A DNA stretch of 64,000 nucleotides from Plasmodium malariae (GCF_900090045.1 NC_041778.1:860001-924000); one strand, 5' to 3'; positions 24,062 through 35,490 are shown, counted from the stretch's first letter. Program-made: numbers and translations. The notes: generated by a model from the sequence alone, not told the origin.

Positions 24062-24936
24062 ATGACAAATAACATACACGGAGATATTAAAAACTTAGAC
24101 CTTGGGCCAGGTATTTTTTTTTTTTTTTTTTTTTTTTCTTTTTTTGGCCGGTATTAGTTGCATATATATATGCACGAGATGGGCATATGCGTATAGGAAA
24201 AACGTGGTTGACAATATGGGCACGAGTTCGTGTACATGCGCGTATTGATGTGAGGCTTCATACTTATTTACCCACCTGCGTTTATATATATGTATGTACG
24301 TATATATATGTATTTATGTGTTTGCATATATATATGTACGTATATGTGGGACATGTTTTCTTTTGCAGAGTTCAAAAACTGTAAATGCTTAAATTTGTGC
24401 GAACTACAACTCATTTTGGGAGATCAACTTCGTCTGACCTCTAAAAGGAATGAAGAGGCACAAGCGTAAAAAGAAAAAAAAAAAAAAAAAAAGAGAGAGA
24501 GAAGTGTGTAGAATGATATTATGAATGTAATAAACGTTTTGAATGTTTTAAATGTAGAGGAAATTAACACGGCTCCGTATACTCATATATCGTGATACAT
24601 GAAAAGACATAAGGCTGCCATATGCCTAATTAAACTGTAATTTTGTAATTCATATTTTTTTTTTTTTTTTTTTTTTTTTTTAGATTAATAAAATCATCGT
24701 TTGACTACGCAAGCAAATTTGCTACAATAAAAAATAGAAGTTCAATTGTGGATGTCAGAACAAATTTAGAAAGAATAGGAGAATTGCATGAATATGAAAT
24801 TGCCATGTTAGTTAACTTACTACCGAAAACCATTTTAGAAGCAAGATATTTCATCCCATCATTAATTCGACTAAATGATGAAATATTAAATTCCATTCTG
24901 GAACATCTAATTAGTTATAAGATGTATGTATCGTGA
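24062..24936 (+). CDS. RPB4: RNA polymerase II subunit RPB4
   Basis: Three exons, 24062-24110, 24369-24465 and 24684-24936, encode 132 residues, close to the usual family size. The first exon reads MTNNIHGDIKNLDLGP. Exon 2 carries CKCLNLCELQLILGDQLRL, equivalent to the family's LLNSEVxxLLE segment. Exon 3 reads SSFDYASKFATIKNRSSI and then the HRDC-like C-terminal bundle HEYEIAMLVNLLPKTILEA. This matches the human RPB4 blocks YTARFSRFKNRETIASVR and LHKFELACLANLCPETAEE. RPB4 pairs with RPB7 as the stalk of RNA polymerase II and links transcription to mRNA export and decay. Both junctions are GT-AG and in phase, and both introns end in poly(T)-rich tracts. The RPC17 paralog is less likely given the size and the match. 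Confidence 0.93.
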
Positions 24937-25486
24937 GGACGTGGAATTGGCATGATAAATTTTTTCGTAGAAAGTAGGAGCAAAAAAAAAAAAAAAAAAA
25001 AAAAAGGGTTCACAAAGGAGACTTGCTTAGAACGTAATGGGGAAAATGATCACATGTGGCTGCATCTATTACGGTATCCATTGCTGCACCAATCGGTGCA
25101 TCGAGCGAGTCCCAAAACATTTTTGTGCATTGTGATATGACTATTTTGGCGTAGTACATTATGACAAGGTGGTGTGTATTATAATTATTAGTATATTTTA
25201 CCTACATAGAGCAATAATAACTGGGTTGTACAGTTTAAAAAAAAAAAAAGAATTAATAGTTTAACATTTTAGCGTTTAACCATATTTTAGTGTTTTATGA
25301 AAAATTTTCAAGGTCAAAAAAAATTATGTTCTTCATGTTTAAATTTGCTACGTTTTTGTTTTTAACTTCTTGTCCATTTTGTCATCGTTCCTTTTACATT
25401 TTGCGGAAAATATGAGAAGAAGCATCCCGGGGTAGCGCACCTCAAAATGTGAAGCGCTAGCTGGGGGAGGAACTGGGGCAGTAAGT

Positions 25487-25684
25487 ATGGTAATAACTAG
25501 GGAAGTAACCTATGTTAAGGATATTACTAACCATATTGACAAGCTCAGAATAAACGTACATGAAGAGATTGGTAAGTATAATAGGGGTGAAGAAGCAGCT
25601 GTTAGATGGTCCCCAATTATTAGACATGCAAGATGCTCAGCTAGGTTGGCTTCTAATTTATTACAAAATATTCACCTTTTTTAA
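25487..25684 (+). CDS. Small conserved-looking protein (65 aa)
   Basis: An uninterrupted ATG frame of 65 codons in DNA clearly less AT-rich than its surroundings. The protein starts MVITREVTYVKDITNHIDKL, has a charged helical middle (NVHEEIGKYNRGEEAAVRW) and ends ARLASNLLQNIHLF. It is balanced in composition, without homopolymers, unlike the chance frames nearby. I do not recognise a family and there is no signal or membrane segment. It lies between RPB4 and the PCI gene, on the RPB4 strand. An upstream GC-rich block (25415-25486) could be its leader. Confidence 0.55.
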   Translation: MVITREVTYVKDITNHIDKLRINVHEEIGKYNRGEEAAVRWSPIIRHARCSARLASNLLQNIHLF

Positions 25685-25857
25685 ACTGCTCTGTTAATTT
25701 CGTATATTTAAGGAATACGCATTGGTGTTCAATGGTTGTAGTCTCGTCCAGTTATGTATGCCGACAATCGCCGCTAGTTCACTTTAATCGATGCTAATTA
25801 CCGCTCACGCCGCTTATAGCTGCTAATCACTGCTACTTATCTTTACCAGTGAACGAC

Positions 25858-27252
25858 TCATCTGCTGATGCGGGGCTGTGAGAGGGAGGGGAAGGGATCA
25901 TTTTTGCTAAGGACGAGTATATTGTTATCATAGGAAATATACGCGTTGATGTACCTGAAAAGAATGAGTGATGTAATTATACATATGGTCTCTAAGTAGT
26001 AATGATGTTGAGTAATACCAGCCCAAATAAAAATATGATGAAATAAGGATATAGGTACTTTGTAAATTTTATTTGGATTATCTTTAATAATATTATTCCA
26101 CCAGTCCACAATAATTTTAAGCAAATTTCTTTTAACAATGAAATGAATTTGATCAATACATTCATTTAATCCATTTTGAAAAAAATATTTGGAAAAATTC
26201 TGTATGACATTATTATATAAAAATATATTCCCTCGTTTAATTGAATATATTATATCTATATATATATGTAAATTATATTTTTGTAATAACATTTTTGGAG
26301 GATATATACCTTTATTTAAACGAATTGAAACAACAGATTCTAGTATTTTTTTTCTAAATTCTATTCTACTTTTTTTAGAATTAGAAAAAGCCCATATGAA
26401 CTCCTTTTCTGCCATCTCATATTCTAATTTTTGTAAATATAATTTCCCTAATTGATTTTTAAATAAGACAATAAAAAATTTAGGTATATACATATAATTA
26501 ATATCAGTTGTGTTAATAATTTTTAAAAAGCTAGATGTTATTTGCATATTATTTAATTTCATACATAATTTAATTGATTGAAGCATTAATATTACAAATG
26601 CACCATGCCTTTCTGCATCTCCTTTCACTATTCCTATTTTTCCACGTATAGAATTCAGTACTTCTATTGTGTATTTATTCTTATCATTTATGTCTTCATT
26701 AAACTCCTCATTATTCTCATCATTAAATATATCATTTTTATTATTTGTATTATTATACGAATCCGCAAGGGTACTTATATTGTTCAAAAAAGAACATACC
26801 GATAACAAGTATGGAAGTAACCATAAACTATCACAATATATCTGTATAAACGTAAATAAAAATTTGCAACTTGTACTTAGTAATGCATCCCAATTGATAT
26901 AACTTTTATTACATAATATTTTTATAATATTAAAATGGTCTATTATTAACTGTTCATAATTTTTTAAAAAATTCCTTTTCTTTATTTTCTTTCTTAAATC
27001 CACTTCATTCATTTCATCTATTACATGAACAGGTACAGGCAATTGGGTTAGCTTCAGTATGGAGCTAATTCGGTACCCGTTCCTCACCCTCACACACTCC
27101 TCAAAATTGTCGAGCACTGCATTATAGTCCTCAACATTGCCCCCTCTACCCCTCACGTTATTGTTAATACCACTACTAGTACCTCCTCTACTGTCCAGGC
27201 CACGAAGAAAATTAATTTTTCTCGTAATAGCGTTATCCTCACTCACATTCAT
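25858..27252 (-). CDS. PCID2: PCI-domain protein, PCID2/Thp1-like (TREX-2)
   Basis: Single exon of 464 residues starting at MNVSEDN; the open frame further upstream begins only at a TTG. The C-terminal half is a PCI module of TPR-like helices and winged helix. Its landmarks are LGKLYLQKLEYEMAEKEFIWAF, EFRKKILESVVSIRL and YPPKMLLQKYNL. The conserved end reads INAYISYDNNILVLSKNDPFP, matching human PCID2 ([20 protein letters not shown]). PCID2/Thp1 partners Sac3/GANP and DSS1 in TREX-2 for mRNA export at the nuclear pore; CSN12 is a close relative. A short Asn/Asp-rich insert lies near residues 180-205. RPB4, 0.9 kb to the left, also acts in mRNA production, but the genes are on opposite strands and share no operon-like unit. 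Confidence 0.87.
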   Translation of the reverse strand: MNVSEDNAITRKINFLRGLDSRGGTSSGINNNVRGRGGNVEDYNAVLDNFEECVRVRNGYRISSILKLTQLPVPVHVIDEMNEVDLRKKIKKRNFLKNYEQLIIDHFNIIKILCNKSYINWDALLSTSCKFLFTFIQIYCDSLWLLPYLLSVCSFLNNISTLADSYNNTNNKNDIFNDENNEEFNEDINDKNKYTIEVLNSIRGKIGIVKGDAERHGAFVILMLQSIKLCMKLNNMQITSSFLKIINTTDINYMYIPKFFIVLFKNQLGKLYLQKLEYEMAEKEFIWAFSNSKKSRIEFRKKILESVVSIRLNKGIYPPKMLLQKYNLHIYIDIIYSIKRGNIFLYNNVIQNFSKYFFQNGLNECIDQIHFIVKRNLLKIIVDWWNNIIKDNPNKIYKVPISLFHHIFIWAGITQHHYYLETICIITSLILFRYINAYISYDNNILVLSKNDPFPSLSQPRISR

Positions 27253-28888
27253 TTTTGGATACAACCGCGCGCGTAAGTGCTAGCAGTATTCTTCTACGCG
27301 CGTACATACATGCAAAAATTAATATGTACGTATATATGCATATATATGTGTACACATAAATATATATATATATTATAGTATACGGCAGTATGCTGAAAAG
27401 ACAGATGAAAAAACAAATGATAAAAAAAATAAAATAAAGTAAGAACAATAAAAATGATACTACATATTGCATAAAAACCGCGGGAAAAAGAAGAGGAAGG
27501 AGAATGAGCCTTATCGCGTTGGTCAGGTGTTATCCTTCATCATTTGGGCGTATATGTGTTGCGTATTGCCACGTAGGGTACTACGTTATGTACTACTGCA
27601 TCCCGCAGAGCTACTCTGTGTGCTAATTTATCACATACGAATGTACATAATTCTGCAAATGTGCATGTAAATGTATAAAACAGGAATGGTTTATTTCTAT
27701 ACGGCCAAATAACAAACAAACCCACACTTTGAAAGTGATTTAATTCGTTTTCCTCTTTTTAATTTCGCAAGAACAATATATTCTTCTGCTTTCCCTTAAC
27801 AAGTATATAAACAAAAAAAAAATTTTAATTTGTTCAAAATTTTATACTGTTTTTCACTACATTCTTGTGCATGATAAGGACACGCAGCGAGAGCAGTCGC
27901 ACAAGCTGCTGCATAAATGGGCTCACGGATGAACTACCAAACGAATGAACGGCAAATAAAAAAAAATGCGTATATACATGTACAAGTCAAGCAACAAATA
28001 ATTGCATGTTCGACATTATTCACAAATTAAATTTATCTATTTTTAATAAAAAAAATAAAACTACAAATGTAGTAAGTTCGTACGTGAATGTACTAATTTA
28101 TGTACAAATTTATGTACAAATTTATGTGCCAATTTATGTACAAATTTATGTACCAATTTATGTACAAATTTATGTACCAATTTATATACAAATTTATGTA
28201 CCAATTTATGTATTAATTTATGTACAAATTTATATTTGTATGAATGCAAGTATGTATATGCTAAGAAAAAAGAGGGTATTCGATTGGATATGTATGCAAA
28301 AATAATTGAGCACAATGTTTTAAAATATTATATTTTATTATGAAAGCATAAAGAAGGAAAAATGGGAGTTACATGGACGTTTACATTTACATGAACATAT
28401 CTACATGTGTATATTTATATATATATGTTAGTGCCTTTTTGTTTTATAAAACAAGCATAAAGAGAACACAGAAAAATAGAGATAACTTGAAATGAAATGG
28501 ATAGGGTAACGTGTATTATTATCCTGTCGTTAACTTTTTTTATATTGTTATTCCTTTACTTCTTTTTTTCGCTACGTCGTGTAAAAATAAAAAAAAAAAA
28601 AGGCAGTTGTAAACGTGATAGCTGAAAAGGTTTTATGCATATGTAAAAGAATATACAACGTGTGCTATTTATTCAGCGTAGTTTAATTTATACTTTTAAT
28701 TTTTGTATAAATAATATACTCTTCCGAAATTTAATGGAATGATTATATTCCCTCAAAACAAGTAGCGCCATAACTTTTATCCAGAATTTTTTTCTTTTTA
28801 TAAATTATTGCGTTTTCTTTTGTTGAATAATATATATACTAATATATAAAGGAAAACGAAAACGAAAACGAAACAGCAAAGGCAGAAA
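27253..28888. other. PCID2 upstream region with two GC-rich islands and a 12-bp array
   Basis: Starts with the PCID2 5' flank and TA/GTATA sequence at 27330-27380. Two patches are notably GC-richer than the surroundings: 27475-27640 and 27865-27950. Each is open on both strands for 25-60 codons with mixed composition, so each could be exons or structured RNA. A 12-bp array TTTATGTACAAA/TTTATGTACCAA lies at 28095-28235. GAAAAC repeats at 28852-28872 precede the mini-gene at 28889. Confidence 0.55.
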
Positions 28889-29063
28889 ATGACGCATATA
28901 GGCCATCTCATTGGTATGTTACTCGTAAATATACATAGATATCACTCCAATTTTTTTTTTTTTTTTTTTTTTTCTCTAGTGTATACTTAAAAAAGAAATA
29001 ACCCCCTCTCCCCAAAGCAATTATCTATTGCGGAATTTTACATTTCGAATGGGTAGGCAATAA
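28889..29063 (+). CDS. Candidate two-exon mini-protein (39 aa)
   Basis: Exons 28889-28924 and 28980-29063. The donor is CTC|GTAAAT, the acceptor TTTTCTCTAG follows a long T run, the intron is 55 bp, and phase 0 is kept. The product reads MTHIGHLIGMLL, then CILKKEITPSPQSNY, then LLRNFTFRMGRQ before TAA. It has a short hydrophobic N-terminal helix followed by a basic tail, compatible with a tiny membrane-anchored or organellar protein. A competing GTATGT donor nine bases earlier would shift phase and stop at once. No family is recognised. It lies between PCID2 and the unknown six-exon gene. Confidence 0.45.
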
Positions 29064-29124
29064 TGTTGTCCTTTTTTCCCCTTACCTTTTTTTTCCTTCA
29101 TTCTGCTCATCCTTCCTTCATTCA

Positions 29125-29290
29125 TTAATTTGGTCATTCATATGGTCATTCATATGGCCATTAATTTGGTCATTCATATGGTCATTCATATGGTCATTCA
29201 TATGGTCATTCATATGGCCATTAATTTGGTCATTAATTTGGTAATTACTGTGGTCATTAATTTGGTAATTACTACGGTCATTCATTCGAT
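29125..29290. repeat. 12-bp tandem array CATTCATATGGT
   Basis: Around a dozen copies of a 12-bp unit, CATTCATATGGT with CATTAATTTGGT variants, lie just past the 3' end of the six-exon unknown gene. The frames through it read Met-Val-Ile-His repeats, which I treat as non-coding. Confidence 0.88.
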
Positions 29291-29380
29291 TATATTTTCC
29301 TTCTTTCCCATATAATAGCTAGCTAATTAAAAAATTTTTTTTTTTTTTTTTTTCTTGCTTGGCTAGCTAAATTATGAACT

Positions 29381-29587
29381 TCATGATAAAACTTTTTTTT
29401 TTTTTAAATAAATGGTAAATTCGTTCGTATCCGATGAAAACAAATCCTTTATACTCTGTTGAAGGGAGCAAAACGTAGATAAAAATAAAGGAATAAATAA
29501 TATATGGGGCTAAAAATAGTGGTTCATTATATTGAAGGGGCACGAGTTAAGATAAAAAAAAAAAAAAAATACGTATGTATACCTATC

Positions 29588-29643
<56 letters not shown>

Positions 29644-31920
29644 TTATTTATTTATTTTATCGTTGTGAGACTTCCCTTTTACTTACCAGTATGTTTCTCC
29701 ACCCTTTGTCTTTTATGCTCACAAAATTCAAGTTATACTCGTTCCTTAAAAATTTTAATTTCTTGAGTATGTAGTTTTTTATTTTTTTCAAAACGTCATC
29801 CAGATTCATATCTTCTTTTACTCGCACTGGTATGGTTACATTTATTTTGTCTTAAATGAATGAAGCGATGAGGAGGGGATGTTGCAATGAAGAACAAAAA
29901 AAAAAAAAAAAGTTTACATATACATATATATATATATATATATGTACATATGCACATGTACATATTTACATAGCTGCTAAATTTACGCGCTGCTCGTTCC
30001 CGTTGGCGCTTTTCCGTTATACCGTTAGAAAGCAAAAAGTTCAAGTGTCCATTTTCCCTTTTCCTTCTTTCATGAAAAGAAATATTTTCTTTATTTAAAT
30101 ATCGATTTATTGTTTCCACATAATTGTTATGACTTGTGCAGAATTTTAGGAAACTGTCCTCAACTAGCTCCTCGGTGATGAACGACACGATCTTGAGGGG
30201 GGGACATCGTATTTGAGGAGGGGGAAAAACGGAAAATAATGAAATAAATAATGAGATAAATAATGAGATAAATAATGAGATAAATAATGAGATAAATAAT
30301 GAGATAAATAATAAATAATGAGATAAATAATGATAAATAATGAATAAATAATGAGATAAATAATGAGATAAATAATGAGAATAATGAATAAATAATGAGA
30401 TAAATAATGAATAAATAATGAGATAAATAATGAGATAAATAATGTAATAAATAATGAGATAAATAATGAAATAAATAATGTAATAAATAATGTAATAAAT
30501 AATGTAATAAATAATGAGATAAAATAATGGAATATATAACAAAATGAATGGTGTAGAACGAAATGGAACAAAATAGACCAAATGATGAAAGTGGGGGTGC
30601 AAACTCAGTGGACATTTTGTCAACGCAAGGAAATCACTGACAAGGTACTTCCCCTTTTTTCTTTTTTTTTTTTTTTTTTTTTTTTTCATCTATACCTTCT
30701 CCGTTGCTAAATATGCTAGGGTGTTTTTTAGCAAATTCGTTGTGACTTCATTGCACCATTCCAATTCTTCTGCTTTTTTCAATTCGTTTCTCTTCAACAA
30801 GAAAAGATGAGGAAATGTGAAATATACATTCTCAATAGAGGGAAAATACACATGTATGTGCATACACGGATACGTACATACATATACATATATATATATA
30901 TATATATATACATATACATACATATGTACATATGTGTACAAGTTCGTGTCTGTTCTTTTGATGCTGCCTCGAGCTTGCTTTTACCTCATTAGCGAGAGAA
31001 ATGTTTCGTGTTATTAAGGCATCTATCATATTACGAGATATTGAAAATATGTTTATCTTTTTAAAAATGTCGAAGAACCTAAAAGAAAGAGATGAGGAAA
31101 GATTAACATATAGACAGTGGTGTGCACATTAAGTATGTGGGGGGTTCGTTTTATGGGTTAATCATCACTGAGGAAAAGAATTTACGCTCTATTGAATTAC
31201 ATAAGATTAATAAAAAAAAAAATAAAAAAAAAAATAAACATAAGGAGCACGATAAAACATAAGCGAAACGATATATGTTAGCAAAAGGGAAACATAAACA
31301 GCATGATGAACATAGACATAAGGGGACCACCGTTGTGAACTCACTTGGACATTTCACTCATCTCGTCCATCACATGGAGGTTTTCTTGCTGGTAGTCTAC
31401 GAGATTAGAGTAGGTCTGTTTATTCGTTTGGTCGTTTATATTAACCATTTTACTCTTCTTATCAATTTGTTTAACATTTTGTTCATATGTAATTTGAATT
31501 ATTGCTTTGTTCAGAATTTTTTTAGTTAAATATTTTGCAAAATGAGATATTTCGTCTTTTTCATATTGACTGGGAGTTTGGGTAAAATTGATTTTTTTAT
31601 TATTTTCCTTTTTTGCTTTTATCTTTTCATATAAAAATGAGCCATCATTAGTAAGAGTATTTAATTCTTCATTTGTTTCTGTTATTTGTGCTGAGCTGTC
31701 TGCATGTTGTTTTTGTATTATCTGTGCTACTAGATTTTTTCTGTATTGATGGATGTTCTTTTCGTTAATTTGTAGCAAGTTAGTTGCAGAGGAACTTGCG
31801 TGATTATATACGTCACCTGAACTGTGATTTCCGTCTTTATTATCACAAATGCTAGAAGTGTTAGAAGCGTTAGAAATGTTAGAGATATGAGAAATATTGC
31901 TACTATTAAAATTTCCATTA

Positions 31921-31952
<32 letters not shown>

Positions 31953-32531
31953 TTTTATTTTTTTTTTTTTTTTATTATGGGTGGTGGCCTGTAAGACACT
32001 CCTGTTGTGAGGTCTTTGTATTTTTTTTTCTTTCTCCTTATTAGACGCTCCGACTGAGTGATCGGTCTTTATTTTTAAATTTTTGTTTATAAAAGTGTCG
32101 TATATCATTGAATACATTGCTTTTTTGTCTGAATCTTGACAACTTACTACAGTTTTTGCATTTTTTCTTTTTTTCTTTTCTAGTGATAATTTATCAAGTA
32201 TATCATCATCACCTCTATTACTAACTGTTGACACATTATTGTTATATATCCCTCTTTTAGAAACACTGCGATTATTTAAATTTTTGTAGGCGTAACTAAC
32301 ACAGTTTATATCTTTTTTTAATAATGTTTTGTCAACATTTATTAGATAATTTTTTTTTTTTTCATCAATGATACTCTCATTGTGTTTGTCTTTACAAAAT
32401 ATGCTGTTCATTTTTTTTTTCGATTTAGAAATTATGTCGCTTAGAATTATGATGGAAGAAGCTGTTTTCTTTTCCTCGTTTTTCTCTTCAGCAGTTTTTG
32501 GCTCTCCCTTTTCTCTCTCTCTTAGATTCAT
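29381..32531 (-). CDS. Unknown conserved-looking six-exon protein (594 aa)
   Basis: Minus-strand exons 32531-31345, 31078-30985, 30791-30696, 30191-30023, 29850-29687 and 29455-29381; all GT-AG with matching phases, totalling 594 residues. The N-terminal two-thirds is Lys/Asn/Ser-rich and probably disordered, with an Asn run encoded near 31925-31952. From about residue 395 the short exons encode well-mixed, helical sequence. FFDIFKKINIFSISRNMIDA is followed by ERNELKKAEELEWCNEV and EELVEDSFLKFCTSHNNYVE. A final block with VTIPVRVKEDMNLDDVL ends in a Lys-rich tail. That C-terminal part looks like the functional core. I do not recognise a family. Reading frames that run past the exon ends enter intronic repeats (30240-30525) and should be ignored. 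No signal peptide or clear membrane helix is seen. Confidence 0.72.
30240..30525. repeat. Intronic 12-bp array ATAAATAATGAG
   Basis: Roughly 20 copies of ATAAATAATGAG with ATAAATAATGTA and truncated variants fill the third intron of the unknown six-exon gene. On the minus strand it leaves long Leu/Ile/Tyr/His frames that mimic a membrane protein but carry no other support. Confidence 0.9.
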
Positions 32532-32688
32532 TATGTAGTTTATTCAGTTTGGTGAGTTGTGCGTGTAATTAGAAAAGAAGCGGATGTAGTGATCAGGAGG
32601 TAAGGCGATGGTGTAGTGATACAATACGGTTTAGTGGTAATATTTTGGTCATACTAACAAAATTGGAGGAGTGGGAACCTAGTACCAG

Positions 32689-33255
32689 TTATGTCTCCCA
32701 TAAAGGATGAGCTTCCGTTTCATGTTTTTGTTTTACCTTTTGAGATGAATTACGGTCATGCACACATGTGTGTATGTTGGCATATGTATAATATGTGTTT
32801 ATATATATATATATATATACTTATGTGCATGTGTTCATATTCATATGTGCATTTACATTCGTACACGCCTGTATACTATCCATGCAAACCGCAAAAAGGT
32901 TCTTCCTTCGAACGCCTTGAGGATAGCAATTTTGTTCGCTTATTTGAACATATTTATTGTGGAAATTCGCATAAGTACGCAAGCATATGTATATGTAAGC
33001 TCATGTGTATCTATGCATAGGTATATAAACGTGTGCGCTAATGTATACGCAAAGCAAAATACATAAACGCACAATCAAAAGCATAAAAACGAACACACCC
33101 ATACGCGCATTTACGTACTTCCCATTGGAAAATAGCCTATAAGGGATTCTACCTTTTAGGAGCTTTACTCGTCGGTTAGTTTTTCCTCTGAGTCTTTCAC
33201 TTTTTTGCTTATATGAACAGTCATTTGGACGCACATTTTTTATCTCCTTTTCCAT
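32689..33255 (-). CDS. Candidate three-exon basic mini-protein (70 aa)
   Basis: Minus-strand exons 33255-33153, 32938-32877 and 32736-32689, GT-AG, phases 1 then 0. The product starts MEKEIKNVRPNDCSYKQK, continues ERLRGKTNRRVKLLKG, then ANKIAILKAFEGRTFLRFAW, and ends VKQKHETEAHPLWET. It is strongly basic in the middle with a short hydrophobic stretch, which would suit an RNA-contacting or organellar protein; that is inference only. The frame stays open upstream of the ATG to an acceptor near 33283, so a further 5' exon is possible, but no phase-compatible one was found. It lies downstream of the (33355-33640) repeat array and just upstream of the unknown six-exon gene on the same strand. Confidence 0.45.
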
Positions 33256-33349
33256 TTGCCCAAAACGTTGGCAATTCTGACTGTGTGCAGGCGAAAGAGC
33301 GCGCGATATGCATTCCTCAAGGGGAAAAAAAAAAAAAAAAAAAAAAATA

Positions 33350-33640
33350 TACTCATATGCATTATACTCATTATATGCATTATACTCATTATACGCATTA
33401 CCCTCATTATACGCATTACCCTCATTATACGCATTACCCTCATTATACGCATTATACTCATTATACGCATTATACTCATTATACGCATTATACTCATTAT
33501 ACGCATTATACTCATTATACGCATTATACTCATTATACGCATTATACTCATTATACACATTATACTCATTATACACATTATACTCATTATACACTTTATA
33601 CTCATTATACACATTACATTCATTATACGCATTATAATCG
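33350..33640. repeat. 18-bp tandem array CATTATACTCATTATACG
   Basis: About fifteen copies of an 18-bp unit, itself two related 9-mers (CATTATACT and CATTATACG). Five of six frames are open across it and produce long Tyr/Asn/Ala, Met/Arg/Ile or Thr/His/Tyr repeat frames on both strands. Such openness on both strands argues that none is coding. A poly(A) run of about 22 bases precedes it at 33326. Confidence 0.9.
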
Positions 33641-34363
33641 CTAGAGACAAATGATTTATATTTTCATGCATGTAGGAAACGTCCTAGAATGAGCATAGTA
33701 GATAAATTAAAAAATAAAAAAAGGATAAAAAGTTGATCATTTAAAAAAATTGCACTGTTTCCTATATCACATGCTTCCGTATTTGAAGGACATATCCTGT
33801 TCATATTGTACAGTCGTCGGAGCTCTGCACAAAGAGAAGAGGCCCCCTAGGGTAAGAAAATTCGAAATTAGGGCATATCATATATTGCTGAGGATTCTTT
33901 AGAATATTTTACTACAAAAATATTTATAAAACATAATTACAAAGCTTTTCATATCAACATTTTTTTTAATTTTTTTTTTTTTTTCTTTTTTCACGTACAC
34001 CATTATTTTAGCCTGTGTATGGATTTATATGTTCATTATTCCATATATGTATGGTTTATTTAAATATTCATATATGAATATGTGCTTATGTACAACGACT
34101 TTTTATGAAGAGGTGGCGAACACTTGGGGGGAGTTAACTTTGTCATTCATGAGTTAAATTAGCTAGGAACTCAACACTAAATTTCTCATTTGAGTAAAAT
34201 GTTCTATATTTACCCACTTGGATGTAGCAGCATACATACATATGTGTGCATATATATATATATGTGTACATATATATATGTGTGCGGGTATATATGTGTG
34301 CGTGTATATATGTGGGCCCTTGCGCAGGGAGAGAAACGTAGAGTATCCTTGTGAGTCTGCAAA
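33641..34363. other. Intergenic region before the MORN gene
   Basis: No gene is supported. A short minus-strand frame at about 33810-33755 (MNRICPSNTEACDIGN) looks coding and can be spliced to 33283 in phase 1. Those products stop quickly and conflict with the better three-exon model, so it stays uncalled. Simple TATA/GTGCG sequence lies at 34225-34315 upstream of the MORN start. Confidence 0.45.
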
Positions 34364-35490
34364 ATGGCGGAAGACGTAAATAGAAAGAACCAACTTGAAC
34401 ATGAGGGGCTAGACAAAAATTATACAGGTACACACATCCATTCGCGAAGGCAATATCATTTATGTAAACGTTTCTAGGTGCATTAGTGTAGTCGTGTATT
34501 AAGTGAATAGGTGACAAACCAAAATGGCAAACATAGTTATAGCAGAATTGTAGAAAAATTAAGCCATAAATAAAATAAAATAAAATAAAATAAACAGGTG
34601 AAGCCAAAGTAAAGTACAAAAATGGAGACAAGTTCATTGGGGCATTTGACAATGGAAAAAAGTGTAAGGGTAAATATTATTACTCAAACAAAAGTACCTA
34701 TGAGGGTTTTTACTTGAACGAAAAGAAAAATGGACTAGGGAAGCTTACGAAAAATGAGTTGGAGTTTTATTACGGTAATTGAGCGTGAGAAGAAAATTTC
34801 AAAAATTTGGGCATGAAATAGTGGGCATGTTCTTTGTATCATATCTTGCGCCATATTTTGTACCTTTTTTTGAACCCTTAATTTTTTCTTTATCCTTTTA
34901 TTTGTTTTTTCTTTTTCCTTTTCTTTGTTTTTTCTTTTTTTTTTTTTTTTAATTTTTGTATACACAGGCAATTTTGAAAATGGAAAAAAAAAAGGGGTAG
35001 GCTTCCAACGATATCCTAACGGAGACTTTTACTATGGAGAATGGACAAATAACAAGAAAAATGGCAAGGGAATTTACTTCTTCTTTTCGACTAAGGAATA
35101 TGTTAAAATGATGCGTGCGCCCATATAAATATATATAAATGTGCATGTGTGCATATACATACGTATGTATGTGTGTGCGCGGGTGTATATGTATGTACGT
35201 ATGTATGTGCGTATTCATATCTCAAACGCGTGTGTGTGTGTGTGTGTTTATTTTCTCATCAGTATTTCGGAGAGTGGTCCAAAGGAAGTTTCACTAATGG
35301 CGATTGGGTACTTTCACATGAAGTAAAATATGTCGGTTCATTTTTTAAGGACAAACCAAATTTTAAAGGATATTTTCTCTTTTCGAATGAAGCAAAAATA
35401 AACATTTTCTTTGAGCAGTTATTTACTATTGCTATGAGTGAGAATGAGGAGAGTAAAGAAAGAGTGGAACTACTTTGGAGGAACATATAG
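34364..35490 (+). CDS. MORN-repeat protein (200 aa)
   Basis: Four exons, 34364-34427, 34598-34774, 34968-35101 and 35263-35490, encode 200 residues. MORN units are visible as KYKNGDKFIGAFDNGKKCKG, TYEGFYLNEKKNGLGKL, YYGNFENGKKKGVGFQRY and FYYGEWTNNKKNGKGIY. A fifth, degraded unit (YYFGEWSKGSFTNGDW) spans the last junction. MORN repeats make elongated beta-sheets that contact membranes or scaffold cytoskeletal structures such as the apicomplexan basal complex and inner membrane complex. The exact partner cannot be read here. The first three junctions are standard. The last donor, TAT|GTTAAA, is weak, but it is the only site that keeps phase and completes the repeat. The C-terminal 60 residues are non-repeat and charged. 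Confidence 0.87.

Noticed and set aside
29796..30689. 297-codon minus-strand ORF resembling a multi-pass membrane protein
   Set aside because: It fuses a genuine exon (30191-30023) to intronic ATAAATAATGAG repeat. Splice sites on both sides remove the hydrophobic part.
33001..33671. Five overlapping ORFs on both strands over the CATTATACT array
   Set aside because: An 18-bp unit without stops keeps most frames open. Equal openness on both strands means no coding signal.
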